64,000 bases of DNA from Sporobacter termitidis DSM 10068 (GCF_900130065.1 NZ_FQXV01000015.1:16033-80032), one strand, 5' to 3'; shown: positions 33,747 through 43,590, numbered from the stretch's first letter. Notes: generated by a model not told the origin, from the sequence alone. Program-made: numbers and translations.

Positions 33747-35201
33747 TTGGGCAAAAAGGTCATTATTATCGGCGCGGGGCTTGCCGGGCTCAGCGCCGGT
33801 ATTTATCTGGCGCGGGAGGGCATTGAGACGGAAATTGTCGAGCGGGCGCCCTGGGCCGGCGGAATGTGCGCCGCCTGGACCAGAAGGGACTATCGCTTTG
33901 ACGGCTGCCTCAGCTGGATGGCAGGGACGAAAAAAGGAGACCCCTTTTTTACGCTTTATAAAGAGGTGGGCGCGCTGACGGACGATACGGAGATTTTTAA
34001 CCCCGCCGCCATAGGCCTGGAGCTTGACGGGGTTTTGTACGACGTGCCGCTGGAAATCGGGCAATTCAAAAACTTTCTCCTGGGGCTTTCCGGCCGGGAC
34101 GCGGAGAGGATCGAGGCGCTGTGCAGGGATATCGGCGTTATGATGCGCTCGAAGGCGGCGGCCGTGGCGATACTGGGGAGCGCCGGCTTTCGCGATATGA
34201 TGAGCGCCGGGCGCGGCGTTCGGCTGCTCCGGCGCAAATACCTGCGCCGGACGCTTCAGGACTTTGCCGCGGACTTCACCAGTCCGCGCCTCGGGAAGCT
34301 CCTGACCCGAATGATGCCGGAGGAATATTCGGCGCTGGCGTTTGTTGCCATGCTGGGCGCGCGGATGGCGGGCAACGGTGGCTATCCGATGGGCGGCGCC
34401 GCCGGCATCGTCGGCAGAATGGCGGAAAAATACGCGTCGCTGGGCGGAAAGCTCCGGCTGGACGCCGCCGCCGAGGAAATCACCGTCTCCGGCGGCGCGG
34501 CGCAGGGTATCCGGTCCGGCGGTGTTTTCCTTCCGGCCGACGGGGTCGTTGCCGCCTGCGACGCGCGGGATACGCTGGAAAACATGCTCCTGGCCAGGTA
34601 CGGGCATCCGGCGCTGGGCGGCCTTTTGAAAAGCGCGCCGCTTTTTGAGCCGTTGGCCATCGTGTCGTTTGGCCTCGATAAGCCGTTCGGCATCCCGTAT
34701 GCGCTGACCTGCGAGTGCCCGGAGGGCTTCAACGTGGCGCCGGGCGTCAAAAGATACGGCTATGCCCTCCGTTCCTTCGACTTCGACCCCTCGGCGGCAC
34801 CGCCCGGCGGCAGCAGTGTAACGGCGCTTTTCGAGGCGCCGCTGGGGTACTGGAAGAAGCTCCGGCAGGACAATCCGGAGTCCTATAAAATCCAAAAGGA
34901 GCTGCTGGCCGACCTGATCGCCACAAAAATCGACAAGCGCTATCCCGGCTTTCGGGACGCCGTCTGCATCGTCGACGTGGCGACCCCCGCCACGTTTACC
35001 CGGCTGACTAACGTTTACCGCGGCTCCTTTCAGGGCATCGCCCCGACGCCCGCGGCGCTCCGGACAAGAATAAAAAAGACGCTCCCCGGCCTCAAACGCT
35101 TTTGCCTCTGCGGCCAGTGGACAACACCGGGCGGCGGCATCGGCGCCGCCGTCGCCGACGGCCGGACGGCTGCGAGGATCATGAAGAGCGAGCTCAGATA
35201 A
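33747..35201 (+). CDS. FAD-dependent oxidoreductase, phytoene desaturase/CrtI-like
   Basis: 484 residues. N-terminal dinucleotide-binding IIGAGLAGLSAGIYLAREG with a distal acidic VERA, and a C-terminal FAD motif FCLCGQWTTPGGGIGAAVADGR match the NAD(P)/FAD amine-oxidase/phytoene-desaturase superfamily. Start TTG 33747 behind AGGTGA. No carotenoid genes (phytoene synthase, prenyltransferase) are near, so the substrate is open; many clostridia carry such orphan genes. Confidence 0.87.
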   Translation: MGKKVIIIGAGLAGLSAGIYLAREGIETEIVERAPWAGGMCAAWTRRDYRFDGCLSWMAGTKKGDPFFTLYKEVGALTDDTEIFNPAAIGLELDGVLYDVPLEIGQFKNFLLGLSGRDAERIEALCRDIGVMMRSKAAAVAILGSAGFRDMMSAGRGVRLLRRKYLRRTLQDFAADFTSPRLGKLLTRMMPEEYSALAFVAMLGARMAGNGGYPMGGAAGIVGRMAEKYASLGGKLRLDAAAEEITVSGGAAQGIRSGGVFLPADGVVAACDARDTLENMLLARYGHPALGGLLKSAPLFEPLAIVSFGLDKPFGIPYALTCECPEGFNVAPGVKRYGYALRSFDFDPSAAPPGGSSVTALFEAPLGYWKKLRQDNPESYKIQKELLADLIATKIDKRYPGFRDAVCIVDVATPATFTRLTNVYRGSFQGIAPTPAALRTRIKKTLPGLKRFCLCGQWTTPGGGIGAAVADGRTAARIMKSELR

Positions 35202-35298
35202 GCATGCGCCACGTCATGGTGTCAATAGCATAAAGCCATAGACTTCTGGAAAAAATCTAATTTAATTAACAGGTATTACGAGGGTGGCAACGAAAAAT

Positions 35299-36096
35299 AT
35301 GAAAAAACGCATCGTTCCCATACTGATATTGATACTTTCCGGGGCATTTTGCTCCTGCCGGGCCGCGTCGCCCGGCCCGGCAGCTTCAGAACAAGCGACC
35401 GCCGCGGCAGCTCCGCCCGCGGCTTCGGCATTTACGTTTGAGGATAAAATGTATACCGAAGGCGCTATTACAATTAAATACCCGCAGGTTGTGGGTCTGA
35501 CAAACGCCGTGCTTCAGGAGGCAATCAACAAGCGCATTTCCGATGCGGCGCTCAGAGACTTACCCATCCTCAGAGACGATACAACGCTGGCCGAGTACGA
35601 TATTACCGGCAAAATTGCCTACAACAGCCCGGACCTGATCAGCGTCTATTTTGAAGGCTACAGCAATTATCGGCAGGCAGCACATCCAAATACGTTTTTA
35701 TACACGGTGACGATTGACGTCAAAAATCAGAAAACCGTGAGCCTTCCGGAGCTTGTAAAAATCAGCGGCGATTTTGTAAACGCCTTGATCGCCGGCACCT
35801 ACAGTTCTATGAATTATGATATGACAAGCGATATTTCGTCGTCAATCAGGGAATATCTCAGAGGAATGGGGACCGATTACTGGCTTTCCGAGCTGAAAAA
35901 TGCCGATACCGCGGGCTATGCGGCGGCCTCGTACCTGACGAAGGACGCGCTGGCCGTCTCCGTATCCGTCCCGCACGCGCTGGGCGACCACATTGAGATA
36001 CTGCTCCCGTACAGAGAGCTCGCGGCATTTAAAACAGACAGCCCGATCTGGGATTACCTGCTGCCGGAAACGCTGCCCCCAGGGCGCGATCAATAA
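35299..36096 (+). CDS. Secreted or lipid-anchored DUF3298/DUF4163-like protein
   Basis: 265 residues. N-terminal signal (MKKRIVPILILILSGAFCSC) with cysteines near the cleavage region but no clean lipobox, then an Ala/Pro-rich linker and a domain (about 50-260) resembling the DUF4163-DUF3298 (RsiV-like) module: PNTFLYTVTIDVKNQKTVSL and HIEILLPYRELAAF. ATG 35299 is taken; a GTG 15 bp upstream is an alternative. Function unknown, probably an envelope or peptidoglycan-linked protein. Confidence 0.75.
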   Translation: MKKRIVPILILILSGAFCSCRAASPGPAASEQATAAAAPPAASAFTFEDKMYTEGAITIKYPQVVGLTNAVLQEAINKRISDAALRDLPILRDDTTLAEYDITGKIAYNSPDLISVYFEGYSNYRQAAHPNTFLYTVTIDVKNQKTVSLPELVKISGDFVNALIAGTYSSMNYDMTSDISSSIREYLRGMGTDYWLSELKNADTAGYAAASYLTKDALAVSVSVPHALGDHIEILLPYRELAAFKTDSPIWDYLLPETLPPGRDQ

Positions 36097-36123
36097 AATA
36101 ACAGCATAGAGGGCAGCGTGACT

Positions 36124-36162
36124 GCCGCCGCCCGGCAGATCGCCGGGCGGCGGCGTTTTTTT
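36124..36162 (+). terminator. Strong intrinsic terminator
   Basis: 13-bp GC-rich stem GCCGCCGCCCGGC/GCCGGGCGGCGGC (36124-36154), 5-nt loop, seven T residues. Confidence 0.9.
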
Positions 36163-36244
36163 GTGGCGATGTTGGTTTGGCGCTGCCAAAAGCAGGCATA
36201 ATAAAAACAGCGATTGGGTTTTTATTCCATAATGTCGGGAGCTT

Positions 36245-37420
36245 TTGGGACGTATGCCGCTGCTGGATCATATCAATTTCATTACTGTGTTCCTTATCGG
36301 TGTGTTTTTGCTTCCGATTGCCGCCGGCCTTTTGCGCCCGCTGACGGGAAACAGGATTTATTCGTCCTTCAATACGACGATCAGCGCCGTTTTGGTCATC
36401 GTGTCCGCCGTCCTGTCCGTCTGCGTCACGGAGCTGCTGTTTTCCGACGGCGGCGACAATCCGCTGGGAAATCTGTTTAAGGGCATTCCCGTCGTCTGGT
36501 ATTCCATCATCAGTCAGGATGTGCTTGTTTACGTCCTGCTCATCCTTATTCTGCTCGTGGCTTTCAACGGCTTGTTTCAGCTTTTGCTGATTCCCCTGAA
36601 TAAAAAGGTCATTTACCCCGTATCCGACCGGCTCGGCAAGGCTCTGGATTCCATGAACAAGGTCGCCGCCCGGATCATCGGGGGCCTGTGGCAGCTGCCG
36701 AAATCCGCCTGGCTCGTCCTGGTTTTTGCGCTGCTCTTCAATTTTTATTCGATGCTGTCGAGCAACGCGTCTCTCGACAGCTATATTAACAACTCCGCCG
36801 CTTACAGGCTGATCGACAATACGGCCGTACAGCCGATCATTTCATCGGAGGCCGCGCGGCAGATTCCCGCATTTATCGACAAAACGGTGGACAAGGCCGT
36901 CGAATGCCTGTCGCCCGAGGGCAGAAAGCTGCTCATCAAGGTCTATATCAACGGCGTCACCGTGGACGATGCGATCGCGTCGAGCCCGGATATCGACAAC
37001 GTGGCCATCGAGCTCGTGGGCGCTGAAAACGACCGCTATCTCATGGCGGAGAAGCTGTACGACTGGGTGGTCGAGAACATCAGCTACGACAACCAGAAGG
37101 CGGACGCGCTCCTGACGGACGCCTTTGCCTCGCCCTCGGGCGCCGTTGTGGCGTTCAGTGAAAAAACGGGCGTCTGCTTCGATAAGGCCAGCCTGTATGT
37201 GGCTATGTGCCGCGCCGTGGGCGTTCAGGTCCGGCTGATCACGGGGTGCGCCTTCAACGGCGCCGACTGGCTGGACCACTCCTGGAACGAGATATATTAC
37301 GACAAGCAGGACCGGTGGGTCAATGTGGATACGACCTTCGGCAGCAAGGACAGAAGCTACTTTGACAATAGCGGCTTCTGGGACGACCACAAGGACAGGG
37401 AAGTCCAGGGCGAATGGTAG
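36245..37420 (+). CDS. Membrane-anchored transglutaminase-like protein
   Basis: 391 residues. Three or four N-terminal membrane helices (to about residue 180), then an extracellular region ending in a transglutaminase-like domain (about 250-385). The Cys-His-Asp triad is visible: GVCFDKASLYVAMCR, WLDHSWNEIYY, WVNVDTTFGS. Probably a peptidase or crosslinking enzyme on the cell wall side. TTG 36245 is the reported start; ATG 36254 three codons later is equally possible. Confidence 0.85.
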   Translation: MGRMPLLDHINFITVFLIGVFLLPIAAGLLRPLTGNRIYSSFNTTISAVLVIVSAVLSVCVTELLFSDGGDNPLGNLFKGIPVVWYSIISQDVLVYVLLILILLVAFNGLFQLLLIPLNKKVIYPVSDRLGKALDSMNKVAARIIGGLWQLPKSAWLVLVFALLFNFYSMLSSNASLDSYINNSAAYRLIDNTAVQPIISSEAARQIPAFIDKTVDKAVECLSPEGRKLLIKVYINGVTVDDAIASSPDIDNVAIELVGAENDRYLMAEKLYDWVVENISYDNQKADALLTDAFASPSGAVVAFSEKTGVCFDKASLYVAMCRAVGVQVRLITGCAFNGADWLDHSWNEIYYDKQDRWVNVDTTFGSKDRSYFDNSGFWDDHKDREVQGEW

Positions 37421-37447
37421 GGATATACCTTATATAGTTTGACGGGG

Positions 37448-37491
37448 CGCGAAATAACACTACATTATGTGTTATTTCGCGTTCTTTCTTT
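37448..37491 (+). terminator. Intrinsic terminator after the transglutaminase gene
   Basis: 13-bp perfect stem CGCGAAATAACAC/GTGTTATTTCGCG (37448-37481), 8-nt loop, then TTCTTTCTTT. Confidence 0.85.
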
Positions 37492-37714
37492 GTACAAGAT
37501 GCTTATTTTGCAGGCCCGGATATAAAGAAGGACGGGAAAAAATCGAAAATTAAGATATAAAAGCAATAAGCGATGCGGGGATGATGATTCAAGATGGTTT
37601 TATAACGCCGCTCCGCCGGGAACATAAAATTGAATTTAACATCGGGATAACAAACACTACATAAAATGGTTGTATGATCAAAGCGTACATATATGTAGTA
37701 ATGGGGGCAAATGT

Positions 37715-39103
37715 GTGAAAAAAACGTACATCCTCGATACGAACGTCCTGCTGCAGACACCCAACGCGATCTATGCCTTCGGAGACAACGACGTGGTCAT
37801 CCCGGAGGTCGTCCTGGAAGAGCTCGATAAATTTAAAAAGGAAGCAAATGAAATTGGCGCCAACGCGAGACAAACGGCACGCATGCTGGACGCTCTCCGG
37901 AATTCCGGGGACCTGACACGCGGCGTACCGCTGCCCGGGGGCGGCAATTTGCGTTTAGAGCTCAATTTCCGGGATATCGTCCTCCCGGAGGGCTGGCACT
38001 CGGACAAGGCGGACAACCGTATTCTCAAGGTCTGCAAGGGGCTCTCGGAGCGCCACGAAACAGCCATCCTCGTTTCAAAAGACATTTTCCAGCGCATCAA
38101 ATGCGATCTCATCGGCGTTCAGGCGCAGGACTTCAGGAACGAACAGGTCACCGCTCCGGACGACGGCTACACGGGACGCGTCTCTCTTTATGCTCCGGCG
38201 AAAAAAATCAACGAGTTTTATAAAAAGGGTTATCTGGATCTAAAATATATCTCCGCCGTGGATGGGGAGACAGGCGAGGAAAAGCCGCCGGAGCTCACCG
38301 TCAACGAGTTTGTGATGCTGACAAACATCGAAAGCGCCAAAAATACGGCGCTGGGCCGCTACGACGGGGAAAAGGTCGTCGCGCTCAAATATATGGAGGA
38401 GCGGCCCTTCGGCGTCAAGGCCCGCAACGTCGGGCAGAAATTCATGCAGGAGGCGCTCATGATGAGCTGCGACGATATCCCGCTTGTCATCGTCAAGGGC
38501 GCCGCCGGAACGGCCAAGACCTTTTTCGCCTTGGCCGTGGGGCTCCACAAGGTGATGGTCCAGAAGGATAAGCAGTACCGCAAGATTCTCGTCTGCCGGC
38601 CCAACGTCAAATTCGACGAGGACATCGGCTTTCTGCCCGGCAGCGAAACGGAAAAGCTCGCCCCCTTCATGCGTTCCGTCATCGACAACCTGGAGATTCT
38701 CCTGGACAGCGACGAGTTCGAGCGCTACAAAAACGAGAGCGAGCTCCGGGACAAGGTAGACGAGCTGTTCCACCGGAACATCATCACCACGGAGGCCATC
38801 GCCTACATCCGCGGTCGGTCGATCCAGAAAAACTGGGTCATCATCGACGAGGCGCAAAACCTCACGCCCAAGCAGGTCAAGGGCATTATCACCCGCGCCG
38901 GCCGGGGGACCAAGATCGTCCTCATCGGGGACCCGGACCAGATCGACCACCCGTATCTGGACAGCCGCACCAACGGCCTCTGCTACGCCGCCGAGCGCAT
39001 GAAGGGCAGCCGCTACTGCTGCCAGATCGCCATGAATGACGACGAGTGCGAAAGAAGCCCCTTGGCCTTCGACAGCGCCGTGCGGATGAATACGATCCCC
39101 TGA
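37715..39103 (+). CDS. PhoH-family ATPase with N-terminal PIN domain (YlaK-like)
   Basis: 462 residues. PIN nuclease domain (1-130) beginning KKTYILDTNVLLQTP with the first catalytic Asp, then a PhoH ATPase domain (about 235-445) with Walker A VKGAAGTAKT and Walker B WVIIDEAQNL. Thought to be an RNA helicase/nuclease in RNA turnover or toxin-like control. GTG 37715, six nt after GGGGG, fits the conserved start better than an ATG 45 bp upstream. Ends with a terminator at 39123. Confidence 0.9.
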   Translation: MKKTYILDTNVLLQTPNAIYAFGDNDVVIPEVVLEELDKFKKEANEIGANARQTARMLDALRNSGDLTRGVPLPGGGNLRLELNFRDIVLPEGWHSDKADNRILKVCKGLSERHETAILVSKDIFQRIKCDLIGVQAQDFRNEQVTAPDDGYTGRVSLYAPAKKINEFYKKGYLDLKYISAVDGETGEEKPPELTVNEFVMLTNIESAKNTALGRYDGEKVVALKYMEERPFGVKARNVGQKFMQEALMMSCDDIPLVIVKGAAGTAKTFFALAVGLHKVMVQKDKQYRKILVCRPNVKFDEDIGFLPGSETEKLAPFMRSVIDNLEILLDSDEFERYKNESELRDKVDELFHRNIITTEAIAYIRGRSIQKNWVIIDEAQNLTPKQVKGIITRAGRGTKIVLIGDPDQIDHPYLDSRTNGLCYAAERMKGSRYCCQIAMNDDECERSPLAFDSAVRMNTIP

Positions 39104-39122
39104 AAGCCGCCCCGCCGATACG

Positions 39123-39152
39123 AAAAAGCGCCTGCATAGGCGCTTTTTTTAT
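39123..39152 (+). terminator. Intrinsic terminator after the PhoH gene
   Basis: 11-bp stem AAAAAGCGCCT/AGGCGCTTTTT (39123-39148), 4-nt loop, T-run. Confidence 0.88.
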
Positions 39153-39210
39153 GCCAAATAGCAGGTTTGCTCATATTGTGTGGTATCTTGCGGTAAAAAC
39201 ATGTTCAACA

Positions 39211-39239
39211 TTGACAAAAAAATTATTTTAAAGTAGTAT
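39211..39239 (+). promoter_or_regulatory. Promoter of the PucR-type regulator gene
   Basis: TTGACA (39211-39216), 17-bp spacer, TAGTAT (39234-39239), about 60 bp before the start codon. Confidence 0.6.
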
Positions 39240-39298
39240 CAGAGCAGATGCGCCGCCGCCCGGTTCGGGGCGGTATCAACAAGAGCGGGGAATTGTCT

Positions 39299-40918
39299 AT
39301 GGATATCTCACTGAATATCATTTTGGACCGCATCAGCCATTACCGGTATGAAGCGTATGTAAACCTGCCGTCGGACACTGTCTTCCGCCGTGTCTCGATC
39401 CTGTCGCGGGAGCCGAAGGATACCCAGTCCGACTGCCTGTACGTCTGCCGCCTGTCCGACGCGCTCAGGGTGTCCGGGCAGGGCCTTTATATCTGTGTCC
39501 GCGACCGGCTGCAGGACGCGCTGGAGACCCGGGACAAGCTCGACGGCATGATCATCATCAACGAAAACCTGGAGCCGGAGCAGCTTTTTTCCGAAATCCA
39601 GGATACCTTTGTGCTTATCAACGAATGGTATCAGAACATGCAGGACGCTGTCATCCGGCAAAAGAGCATTCAGGACATCATCACTATGAGCGAGAGCGTC
39701 ATCGGGAACTTCATTTCCGTATCCGATTCCGCGCTGACGCTTGTGGCCTACACGAAGAATATACCGACCGACGATCCCACCTCGCTTTTCCTGATAGAAA
39801 ACGGCTATCACTCGGACGAGGCGATCAGAAAATTCAAAGTCAATAAGCGCTTTGACGCGTGGATGAGCGCCAATGGGCTGATCGTCAGCACGGACGGCAA
39901 GATATCCAAATACGTCGTCATCAGCAAGGTGTTCGCGTTTGACGAGACGTACTTCACACATGTGGTCATGACCTGCAACCACCGCGAAATGACGCCCGGG
40001 CTTATCGACCTCTTCAGCCACATGATCCGTATCCTCAGCCATTACATCCGGCGCAACTGGGAGGAAAGGAAGGATTACGACCATGTCTACGGTTCGTTTG
40101 TCGTCGACCTGATGCAGGGCAAGATCGCCGGCAGGGAGGCCGTCGCCGAGCGGGCCGGAATCGTCGGCATCCGGCCGGAGGACGAATATATCGTCCTGCT
40201 CCTCACCGGCGGGGGCGGCGACAGCGCCGCTTTTCCGGGACTGCTGGCGCACGATATCGCGCGGCGGTTTCCGCTGTTCCGCTCGGTATACTATAACTGC
40301 CGGCTCATTTTATTTCTGCATCACGCGGAGCTGGCGCGTTACATGGCGGAGCAGGATATGGGAAACAGCCTCAACGCCTATTTTCAGGAGAACAACGTCT
40401 TCTGCGGCATGAGCGATGTGTTCAGGGACCTTTTGGAGTTCCCCTCGGCTTACGGGCAGGCGGAGCTGGCCCTGGAAGAGAGCGGCTCTGTCGACCGGGA
40501 CGGCGATATCGCCTGGGAGCCTGCGCCTCAGTACAGCAACATCGCGCGGTTCGACACGTATTTCGCCACGGCGCTTTTGAACAAAAGCGAAAAATATGAA
40601 AAGCTCTGGAAGAGCGGCAGATACGGCAAGATGCTCATCGAGCTGGCCCGCGGCGACGCCGAAAAAAATACGAACAATCTGGAGGTGCTCTACGCGTACC
40701 TGACGAATGAGCGGCGCGCCACAGACACGGCCACCGCCCTGCACATGCACCGCAACAACGTGGTCTACCGGATCAGCCGGATTGAAGAGCTGCTTCACAT
40801 CAGCCTCGACGACACGAAAACGCGGCTGAACCTGACCGTCTCCTTCCTGATGCTCAGGAGCTCTGGCCTTCTCCGGGAGTACAAAAAATACGGCGTGCTC
40901 TTCGGCAGCGGAGAATAA
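39299..40918 (+). CDS. PucR-type transcriptional regulator
   Basis: 539 residues. The C-terminus carries the PucR helix-turn-helix (LEVLYAYLTNERRATDTATA followed by LHMHRNNVVYRISRIEELL, about 463-501). The long N-terminal part (1-440) has no clear known sensor domain but resembles the regulatory regions of CdaR/PucR activators. ATG 39299 has GGGG at good distance; an upstream GTG/ATG frame start at 39248 lacks one. It stands upstream of a solute-binding lipoprotein and URO-D family gene, which it probably regulates in response to their substrate (inference). Confidence 0.85.
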   Translation: MDISLNIILDRISHYRYEAYVNLPSDTVFRRVSILSREPKDTQSDCLYVCRLSDALRVSGQGLYICVRDRLQDALETRDKLDGMIIINENLEPEQLFSEIQDTFVLINEWYQNMQDAVIRQKSIQDIITMSESVIGNFISVSDSALTLVAYTKNIPTDDPTSLFLIENGYHSDEAIRKFKVNKRFDAWMSANGLIVSTDGKISKYVVISKVFAFDETYFTHVVMTCNHREMTPGLIDLFSHMIRILSHYIRRNWEERKDYDHVYGSFVVDLMQGKIAGREAVAERAGIVGIRPEDEYIVLLLTGGGGDSAAFPGLLAHDIARRFPLFRSVYYNCRLILFLHHAELARYMAEQDMGNSLNAYFQENNVFCGMSDVFRDLLEFPSAYGQAELALEESGSVDRDGDIAWEPAPQYSNIARFDTYFATALLNKSEKYEKLWKSGRYGKMLIELARGDAEKNTNNLEVLYAYLTNERRATDTATALHMHRNNVVYRISRIEELLHISLDDTKTRLNLTVSFLMLRSSGLLREYKKYGVLFGSGE

Positions 40919-40943
40919 CGGCGCGCGGTAAAACAATGCTTTA

Positions 40944-40980
40944 GGCGGGAAAAAGCAGGATTTGCTTTTCCCGCCATTTT
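40944..40980 (+). terminator. Intrinsic terminator after the PucR-type gene
   Basis: Long stem GGCGGGAAAAAGCA (40944-40957) with TGCTTTTCCCGCC (40963-40975), one bulged base, then ATTTT. Confidence 0.8.
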
Positions 40981-41296
40981 GCCGCCAATCCGCCGTTCGG
41001 CAAAGAGAACAAAAAAATGGAGGCAGAATTGACGTTGTTGGTATTTGTGACAATGAAGCGGTGCCGACACTATAGAAATTCAAAAAAAAGTGGAATAATA
41101 GTGGTTAAATAACGTCCCGGCCCCGCCGTCCGGCACGAAATTGTAAAATATATCAGAGAAACGGCGCGAAAAAATTGAATTTTACCAAAGACAAAGGCGC
41201 CCGCCCAGAGTAGAATCTGATTCTGGATACGCCGGCCTGCGCGGCAGCCCGGCCGGTTACCGATATCCGCAGGAAAAATCAAAGGGAGGAACAGCA
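40981..41296. other. Intergenic leader of the binding-protein gene
   Basis: About 316 bp without an ORF. It holds TTGACG at 41032-41037 and several AT-rich blocks, but no convincing -10 at the right distance. Near 41240-41262 GGCCGG repeats can fold. Probable promoter/operator region for the PucR-type activator; exact sites not resolved. Confidence 0.35.
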
Positions 41297-42472
41297 ATGA
41301 AAAAAGCGATCTCAGTTATGCTCGCAGTTCTCATGGTTATTACACTTTTCGCATGTTCCGGCAAAGGCCCGGCAACGGCATCCCCCTCGGCGGAGGGCAG
41401 CGCGACGCCCAGCGCGACGCCCAGCGACTCGGCATCGCCGAGCACTGACGCCGACATATCGGCCAGCGAAAATGCCGTCGGTTTCTTTAAGGACGGCGTT
41501 GATCCGGCTTCCAGAAAGACCTACAATGTCGTCTGGGCTTACCCGCGGCCGATGGCGCTGATGCAGAATATCACGGATGTTCTGAAAGAACTTTCAACAA
41601 AATTAAACTATTCTGTGACGGATTACTGTGCCAACAACGACGTCGACCAGTACGTTCAGAATATCCAGCTCTTTGCGGACCAGGGCGCCGACGGCTACCT
41701 GTGCGTCATCGATCCCTCGGCCAGCGACCGCATTAAAGAGGTCCTCGACGAAACGGGGCTACCCTATATAGGGGTGCTGAACTCCGTGAGGGACAGCTCC
41801 GGCAGCGAAATCGTGCCCTGCGTCGGTATCGATGGCAAGGCCGCCGGCGCGAAAATCACACAGTGGCTTTACGACAATTACAAGACATATTTCGGCGACA
41901 TTGACCCAGCGCAAATCGGTTTCATCGATATAGATCTGTCGACGAACAAGGACTTCCATGACCGCTATGAGGGCGCCATGGAAAAATTCAAGGAGCTGGT
42001 GCCCAACAGCACCCATATCTATTCCGCCGACGGCGTTACAGGCACCATGGACGCCGATACGGGATACAACATTACCGCGCCGATTTTCACGGCGCATGCC
42101 GACGTCAAGTATTGGTTTGTCGCTTCCTGTCTTGAGATGTACGCGCAGGGTGCCGCCCGTGCCGCAGAAGGCCTGAAGATCGACAAGAATGTCATGATTA
42201 CAACTGTCGGCAGCGATGTTCTGAGCGCGGAATGGGACGCCGGCTACAGCGGCTGCTGGGTATCGTGCCTGGCGCTCTCCGATTATCAATACACCATACC
42301 GGCGATTTGCGGCCTCGTTGCTTTAATGGACGGCAAGGCGACGCCCGACAGCCTGTGGTCCGGCAAAAGGGCAAGCACGGATCAATTTACCTTCTACAAT
42401 ATCAGCAACGAAATGGTCACAAAGGACACGTATAAGGCATTCTTTGACAGTGTCAAGAGCTCAGTCGGCTGA
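41297..42472 (+). CDS. Sugar-type ABC solute-binding lipoprotein (Peripla_BP_4-like), orphan
   Basis: 391 residues. Lipoprotein signal with lipobox LFAC (Cys20), a Ser/Thr/Pro/Ala-rich linker (21-55), then a type I periplasmic-binding fold with the hinge pattern ADQGADGYLCVIDP and VGIDGKAAG. Captures a small solute outside the cell. No permease or ATPase gene is nearby, so it either uses remote transporter parts or serves as a sensor. Strong GGGAGGAACAGC ribosome site suggests high expression. Confidence 0.88.
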   Translation: MKKAISVMLAVLMVITLFACSGKGPATASPSAEGSATPSATPSDSASPSTDADISASENAVGFFKDGVDPASRKTYNVVWAYPRPMALMQNITDVLKELSTKLNYSVTDYCANNDVDQYVQNIQLFADQGADGYLCVIDPSASDRIKEVLDETGLPYIGVLNSVRDSSGSEIVPCVGIDGKAAGAKITQWLYDNYKTYFGDIDPAQIGFIDIDLSTNKDFHDRYEGAMEKFKELVPNSTHIYSADGVTGTMDADTGYNITAPIFTAHADVKYWFVASCLEMYAQGAARAAEGLKIDKNVMITTVGSDVLSAEWDAGYSGCWVSCLALSDYQYTIPAICGLVALMDGKATPDSLWSGKRASTDQFTFYNISNEMVTKDTYKAFFDSVKSSVG

Positions 42473-42563
42473 GTACAGGCTGCCTGATTTACAGCTCCCC
42501 GGCGGCCGGGCATGAATTGCCGTGCCTGGCCGCCGTGCAAAATATACCCTTTGGAGGCAGATT

Positions 42564-43574
42564 ATGCTCAGCGCAAAACAGAATTTTTTAGAAACGATCA
42601 AACGCGGCGGAAAGCCGGACAGGATCGTCAGGCAGTTTGAGGGCACGGTGTTCCTGCCCGGCGACCCCGTGGGCAACTACGTCCGCGGCGAACGGTACGA
42701 CGGCATGCCGGACAAAAAGGACCTCTGGGGCACCACGATCATCTGGCCGGCGGGCGTGCCGGCGGCCATGCCGCACGTCACCGAGGAAAACAAGGTCATC
42801 AAGGATATCACGGAATGGCGCAAGTACGCGGCGGTACCCGACCTGATCGCCAATTGCTCGGACGACAGCCTCTGGGCGCCGTATCTCCAGCGTGTGGCCG
42901 AGGTGGACCGAAATGAGAATCTCGTCATGGCCTTTGCGCCCACCGGCGTCTTTGAGCGCCTGCACTTTCTGATGGGCTTTGAGGACACCTTCATCAACCT
43001 GATGACGGAGCCCGAGGCGATGAAGGAATTGTGCGACGCCATCGGCGAATACCGCTATCAGGGCATGAAGCTGATGGTCGACCATGTAAAGCCCGACATC
43101 ATCCTCTCCCACGACGACTGGGGCAGCAAAAACAATCTGTTCATGCAGCCCGACGTCTGGCGCGAATTCATAAAGCCCCAGTATGAAAAGGCGTACGGCT
43201 ACCTGCACGAGCACGGCGTCGTCATCATGCACCACGCCGATTCCTTTATGGAGCAGATCGTGGAGGACATGGTGGACCTGCACATCGACATCTGGCAGGG
43301 CGTCCTCCCGCAGAACGATATCATCGCCATCCAGAAAAAGCTGGACGGACGCATGGCACTCATGGGCGGCCTGGACGCCGCCATCGTGGACCGGTCCGAT
43401 TCCACCGAGGAGGAAATCCGCCGCGAGACCCGCCGCGCCCTGGAAGAATACTGCCCACGGGGCAATTTCATCCCCTGCATCACCTACGGCGGCCCCGGCA
43501 CCATCTTCCCGAACGGCGACAAATTCATCAACGCTGAAATCGACCGCTATAATAAGGAAAAGTACGGCATATAG
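42564..43574 (+). CDS. Uroporphyrinogen decarboxylase-family protein (MtaA/MtbA-like methyltransferase group)
   Basis: 336 residues of the URO-D superfamily. In this context, outside a haem operon, such proteins are usually corrinoid-dependent or related methyltransferases rather than true HemE. Seen: SHDDWGSKNNLFMQPDVWREF, MHHADSFMEQIVEDMVDL and CITYGGPGTIFPNGDKF at the C-terminus. The HemE N-terminal substrate motif is missing. ATG 42564 follows GGAGG; 91 bp after the binding-protein gene. It may process the compound taken up there (inference). Confidence 0.8.
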   Translation: MLSAKQNFLETIKRGGKPDRIVRQFEGTVFLPGDPVGNYVRGERYDGMPDKKDLWGTTIIWPAGVPAAMPHVTEENKVIKDITEWRKYAAVPDLIANCSDDSLWAPYLQRVAEVDRNENLVMAFAPTGVFERLHFLMGFEDTFINLMTEPEAMKELCDAIGEYRYQGMKLMVDHVKPDIILSHDDWGSKNNLFMQPDVWREFIKPQYEKAYGYLHEHGVVIMHHADSFMEQIVEDMVDLHIDIWQGVLPQNDIIAIQKKLDGRMALMGGLDAAIVDRSDSTEEEIRRETRRALEEYCPRGNFIPCITYGGPGTIFPNGDKFINAEIDRYNKEKYGI

Positions 43575-43590
43575 CGGCATATAAAAGCTC

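Noticed and set aside
33711..34895. 394-codon minus-strand frame opposite the FAD oxidoreductase
   Set aside because: Antisense to a gene with clear FAD motifs; no ribosome site or family features.
33747..35201. Carotenoid biosynthesis locus
   Set aside because: The CrtI-like oxidoreductase is alone; no phytoene synthase or prenyltransferase gene lies near it, so a pathway is not supported.
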